A stretch of 64,000 bases of DNA from Lachnospiraceae bacterium (GTDB lineage Bacteria > Bacillota > Clostridia > Lachnospirales > Lachnospiraceae). A program made the translations under genes and the position numbers. The DNA lies in NCBI GenBank assembly GCA_028693705.1, contig JAQUUX010000001.1, positions 19,999 to 83,998 of the forward strand, given 5' to 3'. How positions within the stretch are numbered: the stretch's first letter is position 1; every line of letters begins with the position of its first letter. The notes under the pieces were generated by a model. The model ran no database searches. It worked only from the letters and a program-made list of their open reading frames with translations, and was not told where the DNA came from. Shown one piece after another: positions 43,085 to 52,929 of this stretch.

Positions 43085-43993
43085 TTATTTATTCCGTTTC
43101 TTTCTGGCTGCTTCCTTCATATCCTCCAATGTATCCCTGAATTTTTCAGAAACCATATAGGGATTTCCCTGCAGCATGGCACGCTGAAAACTGTCTTTAA
43201 TATTAAGCAGTCTGCTTCTAATCTCCAAATTGATATGATATTTTTCCTTCAGATCATTGAATTCTTCTATTGCACTTTCCAGTAATTCAGAATTGGATGC
43301 CTTTGCACGCAACTGTTCCAAGCGTTCTTCAATCAACAGACGTAACTCATCTGTTTTAATTTCTAAATCCAGTTTGAACATCTGTCTGTCTTCTCCATTT
43401 ACAGCAACGAGAACATCCAGACGTTTCTTGATACGAAGCATATCCGCCTTTGCCTGACTTACTTTCAACAGTATATTGCGCAGATCCAGAGCCGTTTTAA
43501 AGGAAAGCGTAAAGTCGATTACCAGTATCAGTGTCACAACAGAAACCATTGGATCCATAACTTTTGCCGGAACCGCCAAGGCAAAACGCTCGATCGGTTT
43601 ATGCCAGTACTGAGTCATGAATATAGTGAGGAATCCCCACAGAAGTGTTGCCTGCAGGAAAATATATCCGTTACAGTTAAAATACTGTTTGGAATAATCC
43701 CAATACCGCATACGAAATAATCGTTCCATCACAAAGCCGGTCAAAAATTCCAACGTAGTAGCGCCAACGCAGCCGGCAATATAGATCATCATCAGGTTCC
43801 CCTTAAAAGGCAGGGAAACAATTAACATGATAATCGCTCCACTTCCATACAATGGTAGAAATGGTCCCCTCATAAAGCCTCTATTTACAAAATGTTGCTG
43901 TCTGATAGAAACATAAGTGGATTCATAGCACCATCCAATAAAACAATAAAAGTAGAAAAAGAACAGCCATTGGCTGATGGTATATTCCGACAT
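43085..43993 (-). CDS. PF06541 (CmpB-like) membrane protein, long form
   Basis: A 302-residue protein beginning MSEYTISQWLFFFYFYCFIGWCYESTYVS after an AAAGGA site; an ATG at 43993+24 is in frame but less likely. Four to five hydrophobic segments cover about 8-165, including FIGWCYES, FMRGPFLPLYGSGAI, TTLEFLTGFVMERLF and RYWDYSKQYFNCNGYI, typical of PF06541. The C-terminal 130 residues form a charged coiled coil. The domain is annotated as a putative ABC-transporter type IV component; function is unknown. A short homolog is at 29124-29522. Confidence 0.85.
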   Translation of the reverse strand: MSEYTISQWLFFFYFYCFIGWCYESTYVSIRQQHFVNRGFMRGPFLPLYGSGAIIMLIVSLPFKGNLMMIYIAGCVGATTLEFLTGFVMERLFRMRYWDYSKQYFNCNGYIFLQATLLWGFLTIFMTQYWHKPIERFALAVPAKVMDPMVSVVTLILVIDFTLSFKTALDLRNILLKVSQAKADMLRIKKRLDVLVAVNGEDRQMFKLDLEIKTDELRLLIEERLEQLRAKASNSELLESAIEEFNDLKEKYHINLEIRSRLLNIKDSFQRAMLQGNPYMVSEKFRDTLEDMKEAARKKRNK

Positions 43994-44072
43994 GGGAACC
44001 ATTCCTTTCGTATTCATAACAGGCGTTATCTATGTGAAATCAATCGGCTTACGTAAAGTCAATTGATTCCAC

Positions 44073-45002
44073 TTACGTGAAATCAATGACTTCCTTTTTA
44101 GGTTTCTTTGCTTCTTTCACACTTACAGCTTCCAGAACCGGACCCTCGCCCTTATACTCTGCAAAATACTGTTTGTGGACAATAGCAGTTACTTCCACCC
44201 ATTGCTTTTCCTTTAACTGTTCGGCATCTTCATATTCACAGGCAAAACCCAGGAATGCCATATCCTCTGCACAGCAGGTCATAGCCATTCTTCCCGGAAT
44301 GAAATAACCCTTAGGAAATTTCTTCGGACGCATAACCATTGCGACAAAATGAATCTTCTTATTCTCATATCGTTCCAGATGATCCAGTGAATCCAGATAC
44401 CAGATTCCATAACTACTGTCATCCAAATCAATCACATCAGCTTTCAGATCATAGGGAAGTTCTTCTTCCATAATCTCATTGACTTCTCCATTTGCATCTT
44501 CAAAAATAATATCCGCATTTTGATTGATAGCCTTTATATTTCTCTTATAATTGCTCAGATCCTTATTACCATCACAACGATTAAAAATAATCATCTCAGA
44601 TTTACGGACCATCTCGGCCAGCAACGATTTCATATTGGTAAAGTACATTGGAAATGTGGCTGCATTAATGATAGTAATCTGCTGTTCGATTCCCCATGCA
44701 ATGGGTAATCTCATGTTCTTAAAATTCCACATACCATTGTATTCAATGATGATTCGTTCCGGTCTGTGCTTTTTATCAAGTTCCAGCAGATGATCTGCTG
44801 TAAATTCTTCTTCCTCATCAATAAGCTCTACAACAGTTTTGCTTTTCTTCAAAAGGGTTTCATCGTACTCCGTTTCACCCTCTTCACATAACAACAGTAA
44901 AGTTTTTCCTTTAATCTGAAAATATGGCTGTGACAATGTATAGGTGATAAACTCTGTCTTTCCACTTTCCAGGAATCCATTAATAACATAAACCGGTTTC
45001 AT
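44073..45002 (-). CDS. CobW/G3E GTPase fused to a TIGR03943-like domain
   Basis: A 309-residue protein starting MKPVYVINGFLESGKTEFITYTL with a P-loop ESGKTE. The G3E domain spans about 1-175 with RCDG in place of NKxD. The CxCC metal motif typical of COG0523 is absent. The C-terminal part (about 200-290) with FIPGRMAMTCCAEDMAFLGFACEY and VTAIVHKQYFAEYKGEGPVLEA resembles the YcgQ/TIGR03943 domain found with a permease YcgR in zinc-related operons. It is 51 bp downstream of the His-rich GTPase gene; together they suggest metal trafficking. GGAGG precedes the start. Confidence 0.82.
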   Translation of the reverse strand: MKPVYVINGFLESGKTEFITYTLSQPYFQIKGKTLLLLCEEGETEYDETLLKKSKTVVELIDEEEEFTADHLLELDKKHRPERIIIEYNGMWNFKNMRLPIAWGIEQQITIINAATFPMYFTNMKSLLAEMVRKSEMIIFNRCDGNKDLSNYKRNIKAINQNADIIFEDANGEVNEIMEEELPYDLKADVIDLDDSSYGIWYLDSLDHLERYENKKIHFVAMVMRPKKFPKGYFIPGRMAMTCCAEDMAFLGFACEYEDAEQLKEKQWVEVTAIVHKQYFAEYKGEGPVLEAVSVKEAKKPKKEVIDFT

Positions 45003-45053
45003 ACTTTCCTCCATGTCCAAACTATTCGTTAAAGACTTCTGCCTTACGGGTCA

Positions 45054-46181
45054 TTATTTCTGGAATAGCTTCGCCAGATTGTCTTCCTGCAGTTTAGAAC
45101 CAATCACACAGAATTTGCCCGTAATATCAGCAGAGCCATCTCTCACATCGGTTTCTCCCGGTGTGTAATCGAAATATACCCACGAACCATTTCCAGATGG
45201 CACCATTCCCTTTGCACGTAAGATCAAACCGTACTCTGCCTCATTCTCTAATTTTGTACAAATTGCAGTGATCTCATCCTTTGTATAGGAAGCCGGTGTT
45301 TCCATACCCCAGCTGGTAAAAATTTCATCAGCGTGGTGGTGGTGTTCATGTCCTTCGTGCTCGTGGTGGTGTTCATGTTCCTCATGATCATGGTGATGTT
45401 CGTGCTCCTCATGGTCATGATGGTGTTCATGTTCCTCATGGTCATGATGGTGTTCATGTTCCTCATGGTCATCATCATGATGATGATCATGACAGTGGCA
45501 CTCCTCACCATCTGCATGATGATGGTGGTGATGCTCCTCTTCCTTTAATTTCATAGCTTCTTCCATCAATTCCTTTTCCAAATCCTTTGCACCCTCAATG
45601 GTTTCCAGAATCATGGTGCCGTCCAGTTCCGGCCATGGAGTAGTGATAATCGTAGCCTTTGCATTATGCTCACGAATCATGTTAACACATTCCTTTAATT
45701 TATCTTCGCTCATGGAATCTGTTCTGCTTAAGATAATGGTTCCTGCATGGGCAATCTGATTGATAAAGAATTCACCAAAGTTCTTAATATACATTTTGCA
45801 TTTCTTAGCATCTACAACTGCAACAGCACTATTTAACTGTACGCCGGCATCTGTCGTTGCATTCTGAACTGCCTTCATAACATCTGACAGCTTTCCAACA
45901 CCTGATGGCTCAATAATGATTCTCTCCGGTGCATATTTAGACAAAACATCTTTTAAAGATGCCCCAAAATCTCCTACCAGTGAACAGCAGATACAGCCTG
46001 AATTCATTTCCTTTATTTCTATCCCGGCATCCTTTAAAAATCCGCCATCAATACCGATCTCACCAAATTCGTTTTCAATTAAAACTACCTTTGTTCCATC
46101 TAATGCTTCCTTTAAAAGCTTCTGGATCAATGTTGTTTTTCCGGCTCCTAAAAAGCCCGAAACTATATCAATTTTTGTCAT
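45054..46181 (-). CDS. COG0523 metallochaperone GTPase with long His-rich insert
   Basis: A 375-residue G3E GTPase. It has Walker A GFLGAGKTT, the metal-binding MNSGCICCSL, and SRTDS at the base-recognition site. Residues about 214-284 form a His/Asp/Glu tract including repeated DHEEHEHHH units, flanked by ECHCH, and separate the GTPase core from the C-terminal CobW_C domain (about 300-375). COG0523 proteins deliver zinc, cobalt or other metals to target enzymes; the tract should bind several Zn or Ni ions. It is upstream of the TIGR03943-fused GTPase gene, suggesting a two-protein metal module. Confidence 0.93.
   Translation of the reverse strand: MTKIDIVSGFLGAGKTTLIQKLLKEALDGTKVVLIENEFGEIGIDGGFLKDAGIEIKEMNSGCICCSLVGDFGASLKDVLSKYAPERIIIEPSGVGKLSDVMKAVQNATTDAGVQLNSAVAVVDAKKCKMYIKNFGEFFINQIAHAGTIILSRTDSMSEDKLKECVNMIREHNAKATIITTPWPELDGTMILETIEGAKDLEKELMEEAMKLKEEEHHHHHHADGEECHCHDHHHDDDHEEHEHHHDHEEHEHHHDHEEHEHHHDHEEHEHHHEHEGHEHHHHADEIFTSWGMETPASYTKDEITAICTKLENEAEYGLILRAKGMVPSGNGSWVYFDYTPGETDVRDGSADITGKFCVIGSKLQEDNLAKLFQK
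45330..45540. repeat. Imperfect 27-bp tandem repeat encoding the His-rich tract
   Basis: Units of 27 bp, each encoding DHEEHEHHH, recur four times between about 45373 and 45483, flanked by looser His-rich sequence. The units differ by scattered synonymous substitutions, so they are not freshly duplicated. Such tracts can change copy number by slippage. Confidence 0.85.
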
Positions 46182-46262
46182 CTTAAACCTTCCTTTCCTT
46201 TGTCCCTTTTACTCCTCATTTAGTCCGGAACAAGCTCACTAAAACTATATTTTGCGCCATTT

Positions 46263-46952
46263 TTATGATGATGTCAATATCTGCGCCAATACCTCCTGCA
46301 GATCAATCAGTGGCAGGCTGACGGCCTCACCTGCCTGATTACCGCCCACCAGCATTCCTATCAGATTTCCATCCTCATCAAAGGTTCCACAGCCTGACAT
46401 TCCCGGAACAGCCTCACAATTACTCAACAACATAATTTCAGGAAAATCCGGTACCGTACACCATGTATTCTCTATCGTTCCTGTATAAAAATCTTCAGCC
46501 GGGTTTTCTGCTGATCCCAGTAAAAACATCGAATCTCCCGTCTCTGCTCTCGCATACGCTTCCGGATCCATCTTCGCACAAAGATAGGCTGCTGTACCTT
46601 CAACTCCGATTTCTTCTATTGGAACGCTGATGATTCCCAGATCGTATTCATTGCTTTCGTATTCCATTGTGCCGTTTGCTTCCACACCATCCCAGAATGT
46701 TACCAGTGGCTCCTGACATACTTCCAGAAAATGCATCGTCGTTGCAATCCAGATTTTGTTCTCCTCCATACTTAGGATAATACCACTTCCATAGATATCA
46801 TTTCCCTCAACTCTTACAATTGCAGGGCGTACCGAGTCTACAGTATTCTCGAAAGAATCAGAGCTTGTCCCGGCACCGGAAAGTGCCACTTTTATGCATG
46901 CTATCATTGCAATTGTAATAAATATAATCTGGATTAAACTTTTCTTTTTCAA
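46263..46952 (-). CDS. Membrane-anchored trypsin-like serine protease
   Basis: A 229-residue protein. I propose a TTG start at 46952 (MKKKSLIQIIFITIAMIACIKVALS) because the longer form beginning at 46985 starts within the rnpB terminator hairpin, and a GAGG site lies six bases before the TTG. Residues 5-25 are a membrane anchor. A trypsin-like triad is visible: His in ATTMHFLE, Asp in NEYDLGIISV, Ser in GMSGCG. There is no PDZ domain, so it resembles a reduced HtrA-type enzyme acting outside the membrane. Substrate unknown. Confidence 0.8.
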   Translation of the reverse strand: MKKKSLIQIIFITIAMIACIKVALSGAGTSSDSFENTVDSVRPAIVRVEGNDIYGSGIILSMEENKIWIATTMHFLEVCQEPLVTFWDGVEANGTMEYESNEYDLGIISVPIEEIGVEGTAAYLCAKMDPEAYARAETGDSMFLLGSAENPAEDFYTGTIENTWCTVPDFPEIMLLSNCEAVPGMSGCGTFDEDGNLIGMLVGGNQAGEAVSLPLIDLQEVLAQILTSS

Positions 46953-46969
46953 TTGATACCTCTGATGAT

Positions 46970-46996
46970 AAAAAATCTCTCCCATAAGGGAGAGAT
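46970..46996 (-). terminator. Intrinsic terminator of rnpB
   Basis: ATCTCTCCC and GGGAGAGAT form a 9-bp hairpin with loop TTAT (46975-46996), followed on the minus strand by a T-run. It lies just after the RNase P RNA and overlaps the nominal upstream reading of the protease gene. Confidence 0.88.
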
Positions 46997-47006
46997 CTCA
47001 TGTTCA

Positions 47007-47358
47007 AAATTAAGCAGATACGTAAGCCGGGTTATGTCGTGAATGATCATCTATCTAGAGCTGTTGTTACCAGCAGCTTCAAGCGACCCACCTGAAAGCA
47101 GGCCGGACAAGCCTATTGCTTTCTTTTTGGTCTTGCTTCGGATGGGGTTTACATGGCTTTGCCTGTTACCAGGCAAACGGTAGTCTCTTACACTGCCTTT
47201 CCACCCTTGCCATTAAAATGGCGGTTTATTTCTGTTGCACTTTCCTTGGAGTCACCTCCACCGGACGTTATCCGGCATCCTGTCCTATGAAGCCCGGACT
47301 TTCCTCACCTGCAGCCTTTCGGCATTCGCAGCCGCGATCATTTGACCTACTTAATTTT
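47007..47358 (-). ncRNA. rnpB: RNase P RNA
   Basis: On the minus strand the conserved GAGGAAAGTCCGGGC element (P4 5' strand region, near 47310), the AGTGCAACAGAAA segment, and the 3' CATAACCCGGCTTACG end are present. The ends AATTAAGTAG and CTGCTTAATT pair as helix P1. Size (about 350 nt) and motifs fit the bacterial RNA component of RNase P, which matures tRNA 5' ends. Exact termini are approximate. Confidence 0.95.
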
Positions 47359-47415
47359 TTACAAGCTAATAACATTTCAATGTTCTCAGCAATTTCTATA
47401 TAATATCATAATTTT

Positions 47416-49074
47416 TTAAACATGGAAACAACTTCCGCCAATAAATTCTCTGCAAATGGAGTTGTTTGGCACATTTTCAGAGCTGATACCCAGGAAGTAA
47501 CCTAAAAACTTCAATAGTCTTTTAGCTTCCAAATACTCCGGCTCTCCCTTTTGGATTCCAAATAGCAACGGTTCCGCATATTGCTTTAAAATAGACAGCT
47601 CATAAATTAAAGCTGAATTAAACATTACATCAGCACTTTCCTGGAATGGAAAGATATTTAACTCCTCCCCTTTTCTTACGGAAGACCACATGGAAATAGT
47701 TTTCTGGGCAGACGCACCTCTGGTTCTGTAATCTCTTACCATACGTCGAAGCATTCTGGCATCAGCAGTAGGAATCCTGTTATGTCCATCCACATTCAGA
47801 CTGGTAAGCGCACTGATATAAATTCTAAATTTACTTTCTTCCGGTAATGCATAGGTCATACGGCTATCCAACCCATGAATACCTTCAATAACCAGCACAT
47901 CTTCTTTTCCGAGTGTAAGCATGTTACCATTATATTCTCTTAAACCGGTCTTAAAATTAAAGACCGGCATATCTACAGTCTTGCCAGATAATAAATCACA
48001 CATGTTATTATTAAACAACTGGATATCCATGGCTTCCAAACACTCAAAATCATAGTTTCCGTCTTTATCCCTTGGTGTATTTACACGTTCTACAAAATAG
48101 TCATCAAGAGCAATCGGATGTGGAACCAGTCCCTGGGTTCTAAGCTGCATGGACAGTCTATGGGAAAATGTTGTTTTTCCGGAAGATGAAGGGCCTGCAA
48201 TCATAACAAATTTCACACCCTTACGAGCCGCAATCTGCTTTGCAATCTCACCGATTCTTCTCTCCTGCTCTGCTTCCTGGATCAAAATCAGGTCATTTAA
48301 TTTACCCTGACATATCTGATTGTTCAAGTCTCCTACTGTGGAAATTCCAAAATACTGATTCCAGTTCGTAGCTTCCATCAGTGTCTGGAACAATTTTTCA
48401 CGTGAATCATATTCTCCAAGTTCTTTTGTATTCTCCTGAGTTGGTAACACCAGCATCAGCCCCTGCTTATAAGCAGTTACCTTAAACAGCTTTATATATC
48501 CTGCATTAGGCATCATAAAGCCATAAAAATAATCATAATAACCATCCATGCAATATACATTTACTGCTGAACTTCGTCTGAACCGGAATAAATTAATCTT
48601 ATCTTCCATGTGCTGTGCACTGAAGATTGCCATAGCATCTTCGATTGGATAAGACTTTTTGATAATTGGTGTTTTTGCGTCCACCAACTCCTGCATTCTT
48701 TTATTTACTTTGGAAACCAGCTCATCATCCACAGTTACATCTCCATGAATGCTGCAATATAAACCTGCTCCAATGGAAAATTCGATCACGGCTCTGTCAA
48801 GCTTCTCTCCCAGTACATCATGCAGTGCCTTCAGTAACAGCATAGTAGCCGTTCTTTCATAGGTCTTATGACCGATAGAATCCCCTTCTGTGCAAAAGGA
48901 TAATACGCAGTCTTTTTCCAGACGCTTAGACAGTTCCCTGATTCTTCCATTTACAATAACATCTGCTATTTTATCCTCATAACGAGATTGGAACTCCTCT
49001 GCGATACTTTCGTAACAAATGCCTTTTTCATATTCATATGTTTCCTGATCAATGGTAACTTTTACCTTACTCAT
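47416..49074 (-). CDS. Uridine kinase-like protein with TGS/SAD-like N-terminus
   Basis: A 552-residue protein. Residues 1-60 look like a TGS-type ubiquitin-like domain, residues about 65-215 resemble the second additional domain of threonyl-tRNA synthetase, and residues about 285-480 are a phosphoribulokinase/uridine kinase domain with FVMIAGPSSSGKTTFSHRL, ALDDYFVERVNTPRD and VLVIEGIHGLD. The catalytic substrate is not certain despite frequent annotation as uridine kinase. It is the last gene of the dgt-dnaG-rpoD-trmK cluster and adjoins the trmK stop. Confidence 0.88.
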   Translation of the reverse strand: MSKVKVTIDQETYEYEKGICYESIAEEFQSRYEDKIADVIVNGRIRELSKRLEKDCVLSFCTEGDSIGHKTYERTATMLLLKALHDVLGEKLDRAVIEFSIGAGLYCSIHGDVTVDDELVSKVNKRMQELVDAKTPIIKKSYPIEDAMAIFSAQHMEDKINLFRFRRSSAVNVYCMDGYYDYFYGFMMPNAGYIKLFKVTAYKQGLMLVLPTQENTKELGEYDSREKLFQTLMEATNWNQYFGISTVGDLNNQICQGKLNDLILIQEAEQERRIGEIAKQIAARKGVKFVMIAGPSSSGKTTFSHRLSMQLRTQGLVPHPIALDDYFVERVNTPRDKDGNYDFECLEAMDIQLFNNNMCDLLSGKTVDMPVFNFKTGLREYNGNMLTLGKEDVLVIEGIHGLDSRMTYALPEESKFRIYISALTSLNVDGHNRIPTADARMLRRMVRDYRTRGASAQKTISMWSSVRKGEELNIFPFQESADVMFNSALIYELSILKQYAEPLLFGIQKGEPEYLEAKRLLKFLGYFLGISSENVPNNSICREFIGGSCFHV

Positions 49075-49856
49075 TATACATAACCCCTTATTGTTTGAAT
49101 GTCTGACAGGCGCCTTGTGATATCCTCATACTTTTCGTTCTTCCGGTTTGCCTTCTCCAACTGTTTCAATATCAACTGATAGTTTTCTGCTTCTTTATCC
49201 ATGAATTTATATAAAACAGGATGTTTCTTTTCTACCAATATCGGACCATAAGTATCTGATACCGTAATCCCCTGTTTTATAACCGTTTCCGACAAAGCAT
49301 CTATTTCCTTCTGGTGCATGCAACCATTTATCCTGAACTGCTCTGCTGTTCTTTGTAACTTTCCGGGCTCTATGACCTGTACTCTCATCATTGGATAATA
49401 CTTTTCATCCTCTAATATCATATTCTCTTCTACAATCTGCATTCCTGCAAATCGCATAAAAGCCCGAACTAAAAAGATATCCGACTGTGGCTGCAACACA
49501 AGTTCCTGCATACCAAGCACCTTTTCCATTCCTTCTAAGAGTATCCGCAATACCAGCTTGCCCCCCATACCGGCACAGATCACAGTATCAGCTTCTCCCT
49601 CTTGTAATGCCTTCAAACCATCAGAAAGCCTTAGTTCTATGTACTCCTGCATCTGGTATTGCAGGATATTCTCCTTAGCCCGCATTAATGGTCCTTTATT
49701 TACATCCATGGCTATTACCCGTTTACTGATTCCCTGCTCCACCAGGTAAATCGGCACATATCCATGGTCACAGCCCACATCGCATACTCTGCTTTTTTGA
49801 CTTACCAGAGCGGCAACTGCCTGTAATCGTTTTGATATAACTACCTGATTAGTCAA
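49074..49856 (-). CDS. trmK: tRNA (adenine(22)-N1)-methyltransferase
   Basis: A 260-residue class I SAM methyltransferase of the TrmK family: [12 protein letters not shown], the SAM loop [36 protein letters not shown] and [15 protein letters not shown], with [13 protein letters not shown]. It methylates A22 of certain tRNAs. The gene overlaps rpoD by 8 bp, which is a common arrangement in Firmicutes. Confidence 0.94.
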   Translation of the reverse strand: MTNQVVISKRLQAVAALVSQKSRVCDVGCDHGYVPIYLVEQGISKRVIAMDVNKGPLMRAKENILQYQMQEYIELRLSDGLKALQEGEADTVICAGMGGKLVLRILLEGMEKVLGMQELVLQPQSDIFLVRAFMRFAGMQIVEENMILEDEKYYPMMRVQVIEPGKLQRTAEQFRINGCMHQKEIDALSETVIKQGITVSDTYGPILVEKKHPVLYKFMDKEAENYQLILKQLEKANRKNEKYEDITRRLSDIQTIRGYV

Positions 49857-51078
49857 GATAATCCTTTAATTTACGGCTTCTGCTCGGATGACGTAACTTG
49901 CGCAGGGCTTTTGCTTCAATCTGACGGATTCTTTCACGGGTAACGTTGAATTCCTTACCAACTTCTTCCAGCGTACGGGCACGTCCATCTTCCAGACCAA
50001 AACGAAGTGTTAATACCTTCTGCTCTCTGTCTGTCAAGGTTCCAAGCACTTCCTCTAACTGTTCTTTTAATAAAGTGAAAGCGGCTGCATCAGCCGGAAC
50101 AGGTACATTATCATCCTGAATGAAATCTCCCAGATGAGAATCTTCTTCTTCACCAATTGGAGTTTCCAGAGAAACCGGCTCCTGGCTGATCTTTAAGATC
50201 TCACGAACTCGTTCAACCGGCATATTCATTTCTTCTGCAATTTCTTCCGGAGCAGGCTCGCGTCCAAGTTCCTGTAACAGCTGTCTGCTGACACGGATTA
50301 ATTTATTAATAGTCTCTACCATATGAACCGGAATACGGATGGTTCTGGCCTGATCAGCAATTGCTCTTGTAATTGCCTGACGAATCCACCATGTTGCATA
50401 GGTGGAAAATTTAAATCCTTTGCCGTAATCGAATTTTTCTACAGCTTTAATAAGACCTAGGTTACCTTCCTGGATCAGATCCAGAAACAGCATGCCACGG
50501 CCAACATATCTCTTTGCAATAGAAACTACCAGACGAAGGTTTGCTTCTGCCAGTTTCTTCTTGGCATCTTCTCCATCTAACATAATTTCTTTCTGTTCTT
50601 TCAGTTCTTTTAAAACATCATCTTTTTCAGCAGGATCACAATTCACAAGCTTTTTCTGTAATTCTATTACATTCTTTTCAGCCTCTGCACCATTTTCCAT
50701 CTTCTGCGCCAGCGTGATTTCTTCATCCGCACTTAAAAGCGGAACCTTACCGATTTCCTTTAAATACATACGGACAGGATCTTCTATGCTGATACCATCA
50801 GGAACAGAAAGGTCAATATTTTCCACATCAACCTCATCCTCTTCTGTCAGGATGATCTCATCCTCTTCAATTTCGTCATCCTCTTCAACTGTTTTCAGGA
50901 CGTCAATATTGCTCTTCTCCAAGGCCTCCAGAACCTTTCCGAAATCTTCATCATCCAGCTGTAATTCGCTGAAATGATCAACGATTTCCTGATACTCCAG
51001 AACATTTTTCTTTTTCTCCGCAATCCTCAGCAGTTCTTTTACCTTTTCTACGAACCGTTCCTGTGTATTTTCTTCCAT
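49849..51078 (-). CDS. rpoD: Primary sigma factor (sigma-A)
   Basis: A 409-residue sigma-70 factor. Region 1.2 begins at [21 protein letters not shown]; region 2 has [54 protein letters not shown]; region 3 and region 4 follow, ending [30 protein letters not shown]. The acidic N-terminal region (about 60-85) is usual. It lies 30 bp after dnaG, the classic macromolecular-synthesis arrangement. Confidence 0.98.
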   Translation of the reverse strand: MEENTQERFVEKVKELLRIAEKKKNVLEYQEIVDHFSELQLDDEDFGKVLEALEKSNIDVLKTVEEDDEIEEDEIILTEEDEVDVENIDLSVPDGISIEDPVRMYLKEIGKVPLLSADEEITLAQKMENGAEAEKNVIELQKKLVNCDPAEKDDVLKELKEQKEIMLDGEDAKKKLAEANLRLVVSIAKRYVGRGMLFLDLIQEGNLGLIKAVEKFDYGKGFKFSTYATWWIRQAITRAIADQARTIRIPVHMVETINKLIRVSRQLLQELGREPAPEEIAEEMNMPVERVREILKISQEPVSLETPIGEEEDSHLGDFIQDDNVPVPADAAAFTLLKEQLEEVLGTLTDREQKVLTLRFGLEDGRARTLEEVGKEFNVTRERIRQIEAKALRKLRHPSRSRKLKDYLD

Positions 51079-51108
51079 TCTATTCCATCCTCCATATGTG
51101 TCATTATT

Positions 51109-52890
51109 TTACCCCAGATCCAGGGAAATATGCGTTTTACCAAGTTCTTCCAGAGCTTTTTTGCCCTCAATTACCTTGTTTAGTGCTGCGACATCCGATC
51201 CCATCTTACCGGAATAGAACTCGTAGCTGTTTCTTTTCACATTATATACAATGTCATGAAATGCTTTTTCTTTTTCCTGCTTATTCTCTAATTCTGTCAT
51301 CTTCGTATGAAACAGAGAGGCGGCAGTCTGTTGCTCTTCTTCATCTTCGAACTGGCTGATAATAGATGCCGGATTGAACTGTCCCTGCTCTATTTCTGTA
51401 AATAACAGATCTGCCACTCTTCTATATAACTCGTCCGTAAAGTCTTCCGGTGAAATATACTTCCGGATTTTCGTCAAAAGACCGGGTTCATCCGACAGCC
51501 ATGTGATCAGCAGTCGTTCTGATTTTTTAACATTTTCCTCCGGCGAAACCTTCTTGGACTGTATGCCGGATTTTGGTCTCTCCATTGGTTTTGCCAATCC
51601 AGTCTGGGTAGCAACTGATGCCACCAGCTTTCTTAAATTTTCAAAACCAAGATGATATTTTTCGGCAACTGCTTCTATATAATTTTCCCGTTCCATATCT
51701 TCCGGGAAATTGCATAGTCTTCTGGCAATCTCACGATGAAACTTCGTCTTTTGCTCCGGATCCTTCTGGTCGTAATCCCGCTCCAGGATACGAATCTCAA
51801 ACAGGAAAGCATTTTCGGCTTCATCCAGTCTTTGCTGATATGCTTCTGCTCCCAGATTTTTGATGAATTCATCCGGATCTTTATATGGCTGCATGTTAAT
51901 GACCTTGCCGGTAAGGCCAACCTCCCGCAAGATACCAATTGCTCTGAGGGCTGCCTTTACTCCTGCACCATCACTGTCATATGCCAGCAGGATATTCTCT
52001 GTATAACGTCTCAGCAAATTAGCCTGTCCCGCTGTAAATGCAGTTCCCAGGGACGCCACAGCCTCCGTGAAGCCTGCCTGATGCTGTGAAATTACATCCA
52101 TATAACCTTCACATAATATGATGTGATTTTTTCTGGAGGTTCTTGCAAAATTCAATCCGTACAGATTCCTGCTCTTATCAAAGACCGGTGTCTCCGGTGA
52201 ATTCAGATACTTTGGCTCTCCGTCTCCCATAACACGACCGCCAAAGCCGATAACTCTGTGATTGATATCCTGAATAGGAAACATAACTCTGTTCCAGAAT
52301 TTATCGTGCATGCCCCACTTTTCGTCGAAACTGGCAAGACCTGCCTCCCTGATCACTTCATCTGTATACCCCTTACTTTTTAAATACTTTGTTAAATCAT
52401 CACTGGTCTTGTTTGCAAAACCAAGTCCAAACTTTTTCAAGGTCTCATCACTTAACTGTCTGCCTGTTAAGTATTGATATCCCAGTTCTCCTCGTGGTGT
52501 TCTGAGCTGATAATAAAAATATTTGGCCGCTTCCTTATTTACTTCCAGTAACAGGCTTCTCCTGTTTTCCCGTTTTCGCATTTCATCAGAATATTCCAGT
52601 TCCGGAAGTGCCACTCCCACTCGTTCTGCCTGCATCTTCACAGCTTCCGGAAATGTCAGATTTTCATATTTCATCAGAAAGGTGAAAACATTTCCTCCTG
52701 CACCGCAGCCAAAACAGTAAAACATCTGTTTCCCTCCGGAAACAGAAAATGAGGGGGATTTTTCATTATGAAAAGGACACAATCCAAAATAACTTGCACC
52801 CTTTTTTTGCAGCTTAACATACCCAGAGACAACATCCACGATATCGCTTTTTGTTCTGATCTCTTCCACCAGCTCATCCGGATAATACAT
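51109..52890 (-). CDS. dnaG: DNA primase
   Basis: A 593-residue primase. The CHC2 zinc domain is at about 35-65 (LCPFHNEKSPSFSV and FYCFGCGAGG), the TOPRIM core at about 255-345 (CEGYMDVISQHQAGF and LAYDSDGAGVKAALRA), and a DnaB-binding helical region at the C-terminus. It makes RNA primers for replication. The order dgt-dnaG-rpoD is common in Clostridia. Confidence 0.98.
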   Translation of the reverse strand: MYYPDELVEEIRTKSDIVDVVSGYVKLQKKGASYFGLCPFHNEKSPSFSVSGGKQMFYCFGCGAGGNVFTFLMKYENLTFPEAVKMQAERVGVALPELEYSDEMRKRENRRSLLLEVNKEAAKYFYYQLRTPRGELGYQYLTGRQLSDETLKKFGLGFANKTSDDLTKYLKSKGYTDEVIREAGLASFDEKWGMHDKFWNRVMFPIQDINHRVIGFGGRVMGDGEPKYLNSPETPVFDKSRNLYGLNFARTSRKNHIILCEGYMDVISQHQAGFTEAVASLGTAFTAGQANLLRRYTENILLAYDSDGAGVKAALRAIGILREVGLTGKVINMQPYKDPDEFIKNLGAEAYQQRLDEAENAFLFEIRILERDYDQKDPEQKTKFHREIARRLCNFPEDMERENYIEAVAEKYHLGFENLRKLVASVATQTGLAKPMERPKSGIQSKKVSPEENVKKSERLLITWLSDEPGLLTKIRKYISPEDFTDELYRRVADLLFTEIEQGQFNPASIISQFEDEEEQQTAASLFHTKMTELENKQEKEKAFHDIVYNVKRNSYEFYSGKMGSDVAALNKVIEGKKALEELGKTHISLDLG

Positions 52891-52929
52891 TCTTCTCCTC
52901 GTTTCTGCTCATCGTAATCTCCTGAAAGG

